64,000 nucleotides of DNA from Prostheceraeus crozeri (GCA_907163375.1 CAJQUW010003055.1:304804-368803), one strand, 5' to 3'; shown: positions 44,172-55,860, counted from the stretch's first letter. Notes: generated by a model from the letters alone, not told the origin. Translations and numbers: made by a program.

Positions 44172-45057
44172 ATTCAATGCTAGCGATTATAACTAAGTGT
44201 TATGCGCTTTATCAGGGTTGTACTACAGTAGTGCTACACTTGTTTATTACATTCGTGATGCACCGTGCGCAATATTCTGCGTAATAATGTGTTATAATGC
44301 TGTTCTTCTTGAAAATTAAGTAACCTTAATAAGTGTACCACGGCACTCTAACACGAAAAATGAATACACACACACGCAAGCATAATCGTAAAAGAAGATA
44401 ATTCTCTAGAAGTCGTCATTAATATTCAATTCGGTTGCCTTAAACTCATACTTCAAATTATAAGTTAGAATATTAAAGTCTAAACCAAAAATTGAATGGA
44501 CTAAGATGCACTGTATAATTTCCTTTATTCTATAGATTGACGATGTTTCCCAAATACATGTGGTAATAACTTTAGATAGTCTAGGTAGCAAGGATTCCAT
44601 TCCAATACGTTTCTTTAGTCACTCAGCTTTGTAGCCGCTGCACAACTTTCCCGCTTGTCTGTAGCGCCTACCTTGTGTGATTCATTCATTGCGCTAGGTA
44701 CATGGGCAGCATGTAACCAATATGTTGATCACAGATCTAGAAAGGGATAGATGGACTACTCCCCGATTTGCGTGAAGCCTGCTTTCCCTGCCACGCGCGC
44801 GCGCACAATCCCGGTATGTAGGCAAGAAACAAATGTCGGCATGCACGTGTCTGTGAGAATGTAATGATAACAAGCACATTAAATTTCAACGACGATAATA
44901 ATTGATAACGAATCATAGGAATGTTGACAATTCCTGATGACCTGCAATGTCATACTTTCTCACTCATCATGATTGCTTACATAAATGTAGCTTAAATAGA
45001 AAATTAGGTGCATGCGAAGTAACGTTTTATTCAAAAGAAAACTCGGTAAATCAAAAT

Positions 45058-46224
45058 TTATTTGCCTCTAAAGAGAATCAGTTTCATTGCCTGCTGACGT
45101 GATAGGACTTTTGAATTAAAGATATTACGTTCAAAATATATCTTACCGTACTGAAAGAGGCGAATTTTGACATAATTCGACGTGATCAGCCTGATAAGTT
45201 TTGTTAGATGATCAGAGTCTTGATGAAAGTCATGGTCATAAAAGTGGTCTGCAAAAAGGGGAGGAAATAAAGTTTTTACATCAACTTTCTGCAGGACAAA
45301 AGGTTCAATTTTCAAATCAATGTTCGATACTGTGGGGAGGAGGGTCACATCGTGAACACCCGGAAAAAAAGAGAGCGGAAAGCTACTTCAGCAATTTTTA
45401 CGATACTATATACAGCGAAACTAGGAGTGGATAGGCCTCCTCTCTGCTTTGCTGAAAACAAACGGGTGAAAGATACATCCTTCATACTGTCTTCATCGCT
45501 CTCAAACAACGCACCATTGCATTGAGAGCAATCTAGGAAGCGCTGGCATCGTTTCGCTACATAACCTGAAACGTAAAATAAGATATTTAGTCTCCAGTCA
45601 GAATCACAGTTCTGGAAACTCGGCATCCAACAAGAATAGCGGAACTCAGTGTCATCATCCACCTCATCATCTGAGCTCAACTTCAACTCAGGGATTCCGC
45701 TCTGCCGCTTCGAGGACCTGAAGTCGAGGTGAAAGTCCGTAATGCTGTTGGTGTCATCAGCCATAACATTAGCATTTCTCGAAGGTTTTATTAAGTTATT
45801 TATCAAGAGGGACTTGAACGCGGTTTTGAATTGTTGCACGGATGGATTATTGTTGAAGCCACCACGCTGCCGTATCTTGCTGAATAAGATCTCGAGATGA
45901 TCCTGCGATGTTTTGTACGTCAGAAAAAAAGAGTGGCCACGCTTTTGAATCAGATGTTCACAAAGATCGCGAATAGAATGAACAGTAACCTTGAATCCCA
46001 TTGTAGGAATTCTTCTCCTTGAATCAGCAAGTGGAACATGATCATTAGTGCACAAGGATTCAAGATATCTGAGAGCCATTTCGAAAAAGGGTTTCCATTC
46101 GCCAGAATTACTTAAAGAAAGGGGCGCCTTGGTACCATTTTGAAAAATATTTTTGCTGTTAAGTCGATCAAACAGCTCATCACAATCCGTATGAATTTCC
46201 AGCCGAGCCCAGAGTGTTAGTAAG
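45058..46224 (-). pseudogene. P-type transposase C-terminal exon, frameshifted
   Basis: The frame runs from the acceptor at 46224. It carries FFLTYKTSQDHLEILFSKIR, RGGFNNNPSVQQFKTAFKSL and YVSGYVAKRCQRFLDCSQC, diagnostic of P/THAP9 transposase C-terminal domains. It ends in a premature stop near 45345, just after a run of T. The natural tail (LTKLIRLITSNYVKIRLFQYG ... SRQQAMKLILFRGK) continues in another frame to 45058. One frameshift separates them. The catalytic core that should precede this exon is not present, so the product could not cut DNA. Confidence 0.75.
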
Positions 46225-46365
46225 CTGCAATTATAGAATAATTGTATCAGCATTCACGAAAATTTCATAAGTGTATTTTGATTTAAATATTATATTTATT
46301 GTTATATATTATTTTTTAGCTTTGTATACATTGTGGTCCGCTAATCGACTGATTATCTTGTTTAC

Positions 46366-46853
46366 CGACCAACTTGAGTAGCCTGATCCATGCGTTTTGG
46401 AATTGCGCGGATATCTGAGTCTTGATCCACATCCATGGGTTCCGATGATGGCCCTGGTGACTGAGACTCGGCAGAAGTTGCATCAAAAGACTGCTCAAAA
46501 AGATTGCGTTGCTTTGGGGATCGACGCTTTTTGGAAGGTGTTTGCAGATAAAGGGGGAACGCTTCAAAAACAGTAGGCACTGCGTCATCCTTCAGCTTCC
46601 TTCGAGTTCTGGGGCGAGTTCCATACTGTCCCTTGTCATGAATAACACTTACGCCCTTTTTATAGTCATCATCGGTGAAATGAACACTGCATACGCGTGA
46701 TGAATTCTTAGAGGGAGTAAAGTTCTTACGTCGAATGTTATGAAGCCACTTCTTCAACAATTCGGGGTTTGAGAACGGAAAGGCGTGAAAAGAAATGTTA
46801 GAGTTTTTCGAAGCACGGTTCTGGCATCGCGGAACACAACATGAGGTAACCAT
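46366..46853 (-). CDS. THAP-domain exon 1 of P-type transposase
   Basis: Starts at ATG 46853. The THAP zinc finger is complete: CCVPRC at residues 5-10, the W in LLKKWLHNIRRKNF, and CSVHF with its final Cys-His, followed by the basic GTRPRTRRK tract. It binds DNA, by homology to the P transposase and THAP9. The C-terminal half is Ser/Pro-rich. A splice donor G|GTAAAC ends the exon at 46366, and an acceptor TTGCAG gives exon 2 at 46224; phase is preserved across this 141-bp intron (46225-46365). Confidence 0.8.
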
Positions 46854-47309
46854 TTCTCAAGAAATGAAATTTCTGTAAACAGTTTTGCAAACCTGTTCGA
46901 AAATTTTATCTTTCTTATGCCTTTTGAACACATGTTTCGGATTAAGAGTAGGAGAATTGATAGCAATTGCCTAGGGCGTGAGGATTTTATTTAATGATAA
47001 AATCGCCATTTAGCGTCGGTAGAATGCATGTCAAATTCAATTTTATCTTGTTGAAGTATTGCGACATCGCCACACTGTGTTATGACACTCATCCCAGCTT
47101 CGTTAAGTACACAAATTTTGTCACCCTTATCAAATAAATCATCATCAATTGAAAACAACACCACAGGTGTCAATTGCGATCAGCTCAGCGGCCGTCATTT
47201 CTTGCCTACATACCGGGAGCAGGCGTGGCGGCGATGGGAAGTTTTCAGGCTTCACAGCTGAAATAGGGAAACGCGGAAAGCAGTCCATCTATCCCTTTCT
47301 AGATCTGTG

Positions 47310-48652
47310 ATGTTGTCTGACCCCTATGTGTAAGCAATCTTAGTACAAACTCACAGGTTTCTCAAGTGATCGTCTTGAAATAGAACAGTGAAACTCATGT
47401 TTACATTATGGATTATTTCCTCGAAACTTTGCAGACTTGCCTGCCAGATTCATCAAATATAAGCTAATCATCTCAACATGCAGTCTGACCAAATGGATTT
47501 CGGGTTTTAGTCATTGTTCCATTATGCATTTCCTGTTCAAAATCCGGCTGGGCGCACAGATGTGGACGTCACTCGACAAATGTTCATCATATTTCAAGCG
47601 ATTATCTTCAGCGATTATCTATTAATTTTCATCCACTGCATAATTTGCATTCTTGCTTTTGCTAATAATCCTTGCAAAGCGCAAAGAGAAATATAAAAAC
47701 TGCTGATTGTGGCAAATGATTGCGGAACTTTTCTTCTCTCTTCTGCAGGCCTGTTATATCACGGAAGTTGATACCATTTATCGCTACTTGACAAGTAAAT
47801 CAGTTAAATAAATTAACTATTGGTTGTTGAAATTTTAGACGGCCGCCTTAAATAAAGGAATGTAAATTCCGACATTTAGTTGTTCTGATAGGAAATAGAT
47901 CAAGCAGCGTTTGTGATAAGAAGATGACGCTTTGCATCTAAGAATTTTTAAATGATAAAAAAGATAAATATTTTATTTGAAATTCTCTCAGAAGGAAGGA
48001 AATAATTACGAGAAAGTATTCATCTTTCGAATATAGTAAATAAGTGATGCGTCCTGTATTTGTCTTTATGCATGTATGTAATTAAGTATGCGTGATCCAC
48101 TAATGTATTATTGATGTACTAGCCATGATTCCCCATTCTATGTTATTCCCATGCTACAACTCCCATGAAACTGAGATTTTCAGTTTTCAATGCCGAATTT
48201 TTCGACCGACTTTTCAAAGAAACAAAGAAGAGAATCTAATCATAAGGATGATGAGTTCCTCTCTAAATAAGCATGTATGGACCAAATGTAATGACAGAAA
48301 TCTAATATCACCGCCACTACAGTATATTAATTATCTATGAAGCTTGAATCCATTGTCCATAATTTTTGAAATTATTTTTATTATGTATTAAAATTAAAAT
48401 TCATATTTGAATTTTAATGCAAACATGATAATCACTCTAATAAGGTTAACCTCCTTCGTTTCATCTGATGCGGTTTTAGTAGGTGAAAGCTTAGTAGCAT
48501 AAATCTTATCAATGATAGCAGTGCTTTTAATTCTAAAATTCCACCAGCATCGCAAGATGATTGCAAAAAGTTAGAAAAGACAATAACTTTACATACTTAC
48601 ACCTTGAATACGCGCATACATGCATGCATGGAAACCAATATAATGTTTCATA
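47310..48652. other. Intergenic, nothing recognised
   Basis: AT-rich; short frames only, no recognisable domains or repeats. Confidence 0.4.
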
Positions 48653-49010
48653 AAGTTTCATTTTACTTGCTTATTGTGAAAAGCGCGTTTCGTCTGCTCT
48701 CAGTAAGTGTGACACGCAGAATGAATCAAACTGATTGAAACATGATTCCTGCTAGAATATCGATCAAGCAATGGACAGTCACTGAACAAGCAATCACGAA
48801 ATGAATAAGTAGTAGCTAAAAAGTACATATACAGAAAAGTTGCTAATAGGAGAAGAAGTGCATCAACAATTTGAATAAAAAGAAAGGATCATTGTTTGAT
48901 CGATATCCTAGCAGGAATCATGTTTCAATCACTTTGATTCATTCTGCGTGTCACACCTACTGAGAGCAGACGAAACGCGGTTGTGACAATAAGCAAGTAA
49001 AATGAAACTT
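48653..49010. repeat. 358-bp hairpin element
   Basis: Left arm 48653-48773 (starts AAGTTTCATTTTACTTGCTT) pairs with 48893-49010 in inverted orientation, interrupted by a ~120-bp loop. A few mismatches. Likely a foldback MITE; no target duplication could be fixed. Confidence 0.75.
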
Positions 49011-49639
49011 CTGGCGTATTTTTCATCTGCAAGATCACAGCGGGGAGCAATTGCTTTATTATGCCATAATCCTATATAAATAATATAAATCTCCAATACA
49101 AGAAACATAGCAATTATCAAATATTCTTCAATTGTAATATTTTGCATCATTTTTCATTTAAACGAAGTTTATCTGCCTATATGCAGAACGTCTATGTTCT
49201 ATCATCAGCTTATCATTTATCGCATATTTATCATTTAATTCCTGATTGTTGCAGATCAACTCCTACTACATTTCCCAATGGAAGAAAAAGAAATATGGAG
49301 AATGATTTCTGAGAAACTTTTCATCGAAGCAAGTGTTCAAAAGACTAAAATGAGAAGATATTAAAAATCATTGGCTGTTTTTTGAATTAATGGCGTTTTG
49401 TGAATGATCATGAAATTAGTTAAAAAGCAATGCTCCATAGTGTGATTGATTCTCAAACTAATTTTTTGAAATCTGGGCCGGACTTTCACCGACATGTCAA
49501 GGGGATTGAAAGCAAAAAGTGCAAATACCTCATGCATATTGTTGTCTTTATATTGACATTATCACAATTGCTAATCTAAACTGATTATTCTTTGCAATCA
49601 TGATCACATAAAGCGTCAGTATGTCGCGGAAAGGGCTAG
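49011..49639. other. Intergenic, nothing recognised
   Basis: No supportable feature. Confidence 0.4.
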
Positions 49640-49952
49640 ACACGCTGTAGCATTAGGAGATTCCATAAACACTGAATTTCCCAAAATTCTATGGGACAGG
49701 ATTTCCAGAAGATCGATAGAATTGGATTTCCAGAAATTCGATAGGACAGGATTTCCCACAAGTCTATGGGACAAATTAGTCCAAGAGGCAATAGGATCAA
49801 AGTTCCCCAAAATTCAATGGGACAAAACTTTCCAACAGTGCCATAGAATAGAGTTCCATAGCAATAGCACTACCCGCTATAGGAAAATTACAATAATTCC
49901 GTAGGACGTTTCCTATAAGAGTGCCATAGATTTTGGTTAATCGGGAGCTTAT

Positions 49953-51024
49953 GCATGTTCTGCCTGCCCTGAGCATGAAATTGAGGTCCTATGACATTGT
50001 TTAGCCTCTGATACATGCAGATACATGAGATGCAAAGTCTATATAACAGGACTGCCAACTATACTAACTTGTTGCAGCAATGTCCCGCATAGCCACGGAT
50101 GTTTAGGGTCATGTGTAATTACGCGTGAATTACGAGTAATTGAACTGAGAGAATTGAGCTGAGATGAAGTTCGAGAATGGTGTTGGAGAGCTCACTAGTT
50201 CACCGTGGTCAGCTGTTTGTCTAACAAATGACTGTCAATGGTCAGTTGATGGTCAGTTGATATATTTATCCCGCTTCATCCCCTGCAATCACCTACAACT
50301 CGCCTATATGATATCGCTAAGTTTCACATGAGAATTGCAACTGAATATCAGTTTGATTATTCAATCTGTCCTCTTATGGAACTCTGGTATTCTGTTATGA
50401 AGCTAAAAGTCTCTTCTAGTAAGGAGTTAGGCCTATAATTCGGTTCGGCTCGTCCATGTAAATACATCATCTGGCACTTAGTGATCCATCGTGACGCAAG
50501 CGTTTCATTTGTCCTTTCACTTAACGAACAGATTTCTTCACAGCCGCTGCTAGCAATTAATAAAGCACGTCACATCCAATACGCGCATCAACAGATAGAT
50601 TGTTGGAGGAGCAGGTCACCTGATATTCGAAGGAACTGAGGCAATGTTGAACAGTGTCAATATTTTATTTTTAGCAGCAGCAAATGGACATCTTATTGAA
50701 TCAGCTCTTTCGATGTACAGCATATTCTTGTCGTGAAGAAGTCGTCTCATATTTGGATATAATTGATCCTGCAGTGTGACTGTAACTAATAGGCCTACAA
50801 TGGCAATCTGTTCTTGATTTCATTGAATTATAAATAACAATGTTGAATAATTCATTAGTGAATAACTAAATAATTATCTTCCAGAGCAATGAAAATGAAG
50901 TAATCCAATCACCTTTGGGAACCAGTTAGATCAATTAAAAAGAACAACGCTGTCAAGAGGTTGAATTGTTTTTTAATCTTTAGCAAAAAAACTTTAATTT
51001 TGAAAATAATTCATGCAGCAAAAG
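49953..51024. repeat. Segmental duplication copy 1 (interrupted)
   Basis: From about 50075 onward it is almost identical to 55803-56766, differing by single bases such as CCCGCTTC/CCCGTTTC. The first 120 bp is the end of a MITE (fragment G). The copy is broken at 51024 by the LTR element and resumes at 55206-55219. No gene lies in it. Confidence 0.9.
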
Positions 51025-51263
51025 TGTAAGTAAAAACGCGAATTCCAAATAGCAAAGACGCACTTTATTTGCAGACGTGGATATTTATACCTGTATAACA
51101 ATGGCATAAAACAACTCACGAAACATGCACAATAATGAAATGTTATTATCATGAAACGTCACCAGAACACTTGATAATAGGATGTCAGGCATGCGGTCGA
51201 GAGTCGGATTGCTATGTCCTAAGACAGTGAACAATAGAGAATTAGAAATACAACACGCTCACA
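51025..51263 (-). repeat. 3' LTR of the Gypsy-like element
   Basis: On the minus strand this is the downstream LTR. A short purine-rich stretch (CTAGGGAGCG) immediately before it is the likely polypurine primer. Confidence 0.9.
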
Positions 51264-51331
51264 CGCTCCCTAGTTTCTTAAGAAACTAATATACAAAAGT
51301 ATATATTATATACGAAACAATATAAGGTCTG

Positions 51332-54300
51332 CTATCTGTAATCAACGACATGGTCACCTTGAAAAATAGGTCTTTTAGTCACGCGACTACTCCTTCGGGG
51401 TACCGCCTCAGAATCAATTTCGACATCACTGTCATTCGTCAAAGAGCAGTATTTCGTTTCTAAGTCGACTTCGGTAGATTCCCTGCAATAAGGTACCAGT
51501 CTTAAATGCGATACATGACGAGAGACATTTATATCATCTAACTCAACTGAAACACTCGAAATGATTTTTGTCACGACGTGTGGACCGCTCCAAACGTCAT
51601 CACATCGGGAGGAAGGAGGCTTAAGAAAAACTTTATCGCCAACAAGAAAAGGATTACGGTCTTTATCAAAGTAATTATCGTTTACCTCGTAATTCAATTT
51701 GGGTCGTTCTATCTCAATGCGATCAGCTGTAACATCCGGCTTTCTAGACTTCGCACAGAAAACTAATTCGTAAGGTGTTGAATCGTTTTTACCTTTTGTA
51801 TTATTAACCCAGAAAACGGCCTCTGCGAGGGATTTTCCTGTACGCTTTACGGTTCTCTTAACGGTACGATGAACCCGCTCAACCACCGAGTTTCCCTGGG
51901 GCCTATAAGCGGAAGTCAAGACCTGTTGAACTTTCCACTTATCTAACAGCTCATTAAACTCGCGGCTACGGAAAACTGTCCCGTTATCACTCATTATGTA
52001 CGCTGGGGGACCAAATTCTGCGAAGATCTGTTCAATGTTGAAAGCTATCTCAGTGGAGGATTCATTTCTTAAGCTACGCCAGATTGTAAATCTGGAAGCA
52101 GTATCGATAACGGATAAATAAGGTCTACCGTCTACATGAGTTACATCAGTGCCTAAAACTTCCCAAACATTATTCGCGGATATCGATCCTTTGTCCCAAC
52201 TAAAGCGATTCGAAGGGTCTATGCGGGTACAAGTTGCACAATCGCCAATGACGGCCTTAATATCAGATTTTGAAACGGATTTATTTTTATACCGCTCTTT
52301 ACATAATTCATATGTTCGATTCGTGCCAAAATGGTTGATTTCATGAACAAACTTGATGTCAGCGTAATCAACGCTATCTAGTTTCTCCCTGACCCATGAA
52401 TTAGGCACTCTAGTCAATGAATCTGCTTTGTTTAAACTTGACTCAATCCAAACGACCTGTACTGCCAACTGTTCCTCACGGATAATGTCTGAAATAATAT
52501 TAAGTCTACGCTTAATCAAAACTTCTGCGAGTGCACGAGTCTTAACATTTCTTGTCTTATGAATAACAGATTGCAACCATCTATAAACTGAGATGGAGTC
52601 AGTTTTGATCGTAATGTCCCTCTTACCCCATTTTAAGGCAAGATTCAGGCCTTTGATAGCTGCGTCTAATTCAGACCGGTTTATATGCGTAGCATCATCC
52701 TTCGGGCGCAGCCAAGCCGCATCCTCGACCACCTGACCTTCAACCTCTAAATAAACCCCGTAGGCTAGAGAACTGGAGTCAGTCCAGACCGTGATTGGAG
52801 CTTTAGGATCAACCTCCCACATGCCTCCGACAGGGTCAGACACTTTCAGTCGAACATCTATTTCTCGAATCAAACTCATTATTTTTTCCGAAACTGGGTC
52901 ATCCCACCTAGTATGATCTTCGGCAGTGCACCGCTGTACAAACGCGCAGGCGACTCGAAGCCATCCCGCCACGGGGTAATGTCCTAAACATTCTCCTATG
53001 TACTTATGTGCTTCACGCCGCGTAAGAATGTTAGCTATTAAGGGCAGAGAGCCGTCTCTGCGCCATCTCAACCCTGAGTCCACACATAGTCCCAGTAATC
53101 TAACGTCTCCTTTACCAACTTTTTGTGACTCTTTTGTTATAAGGCCCCAATTATTCAGATGGGACCTGACCTTTTCGCATGAGACAACCGATTCAGAGAC
53201 ATATATATCGTCAATGTAACTAGAAGTACCTTCCTTGATTTTCTGGTCACCCTGCAATACTCGTGTAACTATAGCTGTCATTATTTTTGGGGCTGAGGCC
53301 AAGCCGAAACCAAGCCTCGTCAACAGAAAGTCACTTCCTTTCCACCTAACAGCTTGGTATGCCCATAAACTCGGATCAATTTCTACCTGTAGATAGGCAC
53401 GCTTCAAATCAATAATAGAACACTTAGGCCCCAGTTGCCGCCACTGACGCAACGTGTCAGCACAAGTAGGAGTAGCTTCAGCAGTATGAGACTCAATGGA
53501 TTCGTTTAAACTTCTATAGTCCAAGACAGGGCGAACTTTAACGGTATCGCCCTTCTGCTGACGCACAGCAATAATCGGTAAGTACCTTTTTATTTTCCCA
53601 TGGAAACTTACGTCATGCCTTACTAATATGCCCTCATTAATCCAGTCATTTATTTCAGCATCACACGGTGATTTATCCTGATCATCGATAATATTATACG
53701 GTATCTTACAATCGGATCCTGGTTCTAAATTTTGTCTCCAATTCCACCTTACGCACCATCTACTTCCATTAAAAGTAGCAACAAAATCCTTATCATGAAT
53801 ATCATCACTATGCAATACCGAAACTACAGGCCCTTTACTATAGGGAAAATCTACTTTTAGCTCAGTACCTGGACGTACGCGTGGATGTAATATTAAACCC
53901 GTTCTCTCAAATACATTCGAACCCAAAATGATATCAATACCAGTAGGTAGATCAGTTTCTAAGACTACATATGCATTAATGGGTCCCAGCTCTTCATTAT
54001 TATCAGTTATCACACTACTCAAAACAACATACGTATACGCACATACATTATGCCTACCAAAAGATTGAAGACTAATGTAGGACCTAGACCGACTCTCATT
54101 CCCAACCACATGCTCACCAATGACAGAAGTCACAGATCCAGTGTCGATCAGCGCGTTCATCCTTTGGCCATTGACATTCATTGGACGTGAGATTTGTGCA
54201 CCGGTGATTTCCGTCGCCGCAGCCATGCTCGCACTTGCCTGTTGTTGACGGTGTGGGCAAAATCGCTGAATATGCCCTTTCTCGTTACAAAAGAAACAGG

Positions 54301-54937
54301 TGATAATACAGCTGGCCTTCTCATGGCCAAAGCGGCGACAGCCTTGACAGCGAACCATTTGCTTGGAGACTTTCATTTGGCTGTTTTGCGGACCCATCGT
54401 CGCAGCGACTGCGGTGGGTAAGGCATCTCGAGTTGCCAAAAGCGCCTTCGCCGTAGACAGAACATCTTGGAGCTTCATATCTTCGCCGTCTTGGATATAC
54501 ACCTTCTCCTTTACATCAGCTGGTAACGCATCGATCACAGCTAACGATACCAGCTCCTCATCAGGATCTTTGCCAGTGATAACCTTCAACAATGTCTTTG
54601 CATCATCTGCGATGATGTCGATCTGTTCGCCAGGCCACAAACGGAGGGATTTGAGTTTTAGCCAGGCACTTGCCTTGTTAAGTCCATAAACTCTCTTCAA
54701 AGCCTTCATCACAACTTTAAAGTCATTTTTATCTGTTGGCTCCAATTGATCCCAGGTCGCGAAAGCAGGACCATCCAAAAATAGAGGCATCATTCGAGCC
54801 ATCTCAGCCTCTAAATCCTTTGGGGCGGTTACTATAGACACCGCTGTCTCGTATCGTCTGAACCATTGATCAATATTTTCATCACGCTCACCCTTGAATC
54901 TCTTCACGATATCGACCAACTTTAACGAGCCGCTCAT
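51332..54937 (-). CDS. Gag-Pol polyprotein, Ty3/Gypsy-like
   Basis: 1201 codons from ATG 54937 (MSGSLKLVDIVKRF); 20 more codons upstream run into the LTR and are not needed. In order: Gag (1-195); two CX2CX4HX4C zinc knuckles (197-210 and 214-227); protease with DTGS (265-268); reverse transcriptase with VRPVLDYRSLN (468-478) and active site YIDD (574-577); RNase H with D720, E756 and D780; integrase with an HHCC finger (H865, H869, C900, C903) and D931, D984, E1020; then a GPY/F-like WSGPHVV segment. RT-RH-IN order plus the GPY/F module favours Ty3/Gypsy over Copia. No stop or frameshift. Gag and Pol share one frame, which is unusual but known. Probably competent for transposition. Confidence 0.93.
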   Translation of the reverse strand: MSGSLKLVDIVKRFKGERDENIDQWFRRYETAVSIVTAPKDLEAEMARMMPLFLDGPAFATWDQLEPTDKNDFKVVMKALKRVYGLNKASAWLKLKSLRLWPGEQIDIIADDAKTLLKVITGKDPDEELVSLAVIDALPADVKEKVYIQDGEDMKLQDVLSTAKALLATRDALPTAVAATMGPQNSQMKVSKQMVRCQGCRRFGHEKASCIITCFFCNEKGHIQRFCPHRQQQASASMAAATEITGAQISRPMNVNGQRMNALIDTGSVTSVIGEHVVGNESRSRSYISLQSFGRHNVCAYTYVVLSSVITDNNEELGPINAYVVLETDLPTGIDIILGSNVFERTGLILHPRVRPGTELKVDFPYSKGPVVSVLHSDDIHDKDFVATFNGSRWCVRWNWRQNLEPGSDCKIPYNIIDDQDKSPCDAEINDWINEGILVRHDVSFHGKIKRYLPIIAVRQQKGDTVKVRPVLDYRSLNESIESHTAEATPTCADTLRQWRQLGPKCSIIDLKRAYLQVEIDPSLWAYQAVRWKGSDFLLTRLGFGLASAPKIMTAIVTRVLQGDQKIKEGTSSYIDDIYVSESVVSCEKVRSHLNNWGLITKESQKVGKGDVRLLGLCVDSGLRWRRDGSLPLIANILTRREAHKYIGECLGHYPVAGWLRVACAFVQRCTAEDHTRWDDPVSEKIMSLIREIDVRLKVSDPVGGMWEVDPKAPITVWTDSSSLAYGVYLEVEGQVVEDAAWLRPKDDATHINRSELDAAIKGLNLALKWGKRDITIKTDSISVYRWLQSVIHKTRNVKTRALAEVLIKRRLNIISDIIREEQLAVQVVWIESSLNKADSLTRVPNSWVREKLDSVDYADIKFVHEINHFGTNRTYELCKERYKNKSVSKSDIKAVIGDCATCTRIDPSNRFSWDKGSISANNVWEVLGTDVTHVDGRPYLSVIDTASRFTIWRSLRNESSTEIAFNIEQIFAEFGPPAYIMSDNGTVFRSREFNELLDKWKVQQVLTSAYRPQGNSVVERVHRTVKRTVKRTGKSLAEAVFWVNNTKGKNDSTPYELVFCAKSRKPDVTADRIEIERPKLNYEVNDNYFDKDRNPFLVGDKVFLKPPSSRCDDVWSGPHVVTKIISSVSVELDDINVSRHVSHLRLVPYCRESTEVDLETKYCSLTNDSDVEIDSEAVPRRSSRVTKRPIFQGDHVVDYR

Positions 54938-54966
54938 GTTCAGCAAGACAAACAGCCGTGATAGCT

Positions 54967-55205
54967 TGTAAGTAAAAACGCGAATTCCAAATAGCAAAGA
55001 CGCACTTTATTTGCAGACGTGGATATTTATACCTGTATAACAATGGCATAAAACAACTCACGAAACATGCACAATAATGAAATGTTATTATCATGAAACG
55101 TCACCAGAACACTTGATAATAGGATGTCAGGCATGCGGTCGAGAGTCGGATTGCTATGTCCTAAGACAGTGAACAATAGAGAATTAGAAATACAACACGC
55201 TCACA
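54967..55205 (-). repeat. 5' LTR of the Gypsy-like element
   Basis: On the minus strand this is the upstream LTR and must hold the promoter. Only 29 bp separate it from the Gag start codon. No TGG-starting tRNA primer site is visible directly after it, so priming may be unconventional. Confidence 0.9.
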
Positions 55206-55219
55206 AAAAGTCTAATAGG

Positions 55220-55435
55220 TAGGCCTAGAGCAACCACATTAGTTGAATAGCATAGACTCTTATTAATAGCGAGTTAATTAATGTATCTGTTGAATTGTAA
55301 ACAGTGCTCGTTGGAGATCTGTCGCAAAAATTTGCCACCAAGATAGAATTATTTTTTCGTGCAAGCGGTAGACACGTCCGCTTGGAAGTAGCCTCAAAGC
55401 GGAATAACGGGATAAATATATCAACTGACCACATT
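55220..55435. other. Spacer between duplicates
   Basis: AT-rich. The stretch GGGATAAATATATCAACTGA at 55409-55428 is an inverted copy of TCAGTTGATATATTTATCCC near 55980 and 50257. Confidence 0.5.
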
Positions 55436-55860
55436 AAGTGACATGCCACGCGTGATTCACGCGTAATTACGGAACACCCTACACATCCGTGGTTAAGGAC
55501 ATTCTATTCTTCTACCCGCGTACATACGCGCTGCACTAGGAGTCAGAAATCACGTGATCTGATGCCGGCAAAACATGGGGAATTGTTATGAATACGCGCG
55601 GGCGAGCGTTTATAGTTTGCGCGTCGTCTACGGTTGTCTGTTCTGTGCTGCCGCTTGAACCACAGATGAACCGCTAAGCATGTTCTGTCTTCCCTGAGCA
55701 TGAAATTGAGGTCCTATCACATTGTTTAGCCTCTGATACATGCAGACACATGAGACGCAAAGTCTATGCCAACTATACTAACTTATAAAACAGATATTGC
55801 AGCAATATCCCGCATAGCCACGGATGTTTAGGGTCATGTGTAATTACGCGTGAATTACGA
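55436..55860. mobile_element. MITE family member H
   Basis: Nearly complete copy in the orientation of member C, starting TAAGTGACATGCCACGCGTG and reaching TACGCGTGAATTACGAGTAA. The terminal CACTAGG is altered and the far end is fused to the duplicated unit. Confidence 0.7.

Larger units (their letters stand above)
44730..47309 (-). mobile_element. P-type (THAP) DNA transposon, internally deleted
   Basis: About 28 bp of perfect terminal inverted repeat begin CACAGATCTAGAAAGGGATA at 44730, with the complement ending at 47309. The flanks ATGTTGAT (44722-44729) and ATGTTGTC (47310-47317) match at 6 of 8 positions, close to the 8-bp duplication of P elements. The element encodes a THAP-domain exon and the C-terminal part of a P transposase on the minus strand. 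The region that should hold the catalytic RNase-H core is missing. Confidence 0.85.
41996..49946. mobile_element. Possible 7.95-kb element with distant inverted ends
   Basis: TCCCGATTAACCAAA at 41996-42010 plus the next ~18 bp (to ATGGCACTCT) is matched in inverted orientation by the sequence ending at 49946. Both ends carry subterminal TTCTATGGCA / TCTATGGGACAGGATTTCC-type repeats (41998-42120 and 49640-49930). The interior holds the foldback, the P-type element and the 48.65-kb hairpin. No target duplication was seen. Two independent members of one family is the alternative to a single element. Confidence 0.4.
51025..55205 (-). mobile_element. Intact Ty3/Gypsy-like LTR retrotransposon (4.18 kb)
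   Basis: Two 239-bp LTRs (51025-51263 and 54967-55205) are identical by eye and end TG...CA. The target duplication AAAAG lies at 51020-51024 and 55206-55210. One long Gag-Pol frame occupies almost all the interior on the minus strand. The uninterrupted target is preserved in the neighbouring duplicate at 56740-56756. Identical LTRs mean a very recent insertion. Confidence 0.95.
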
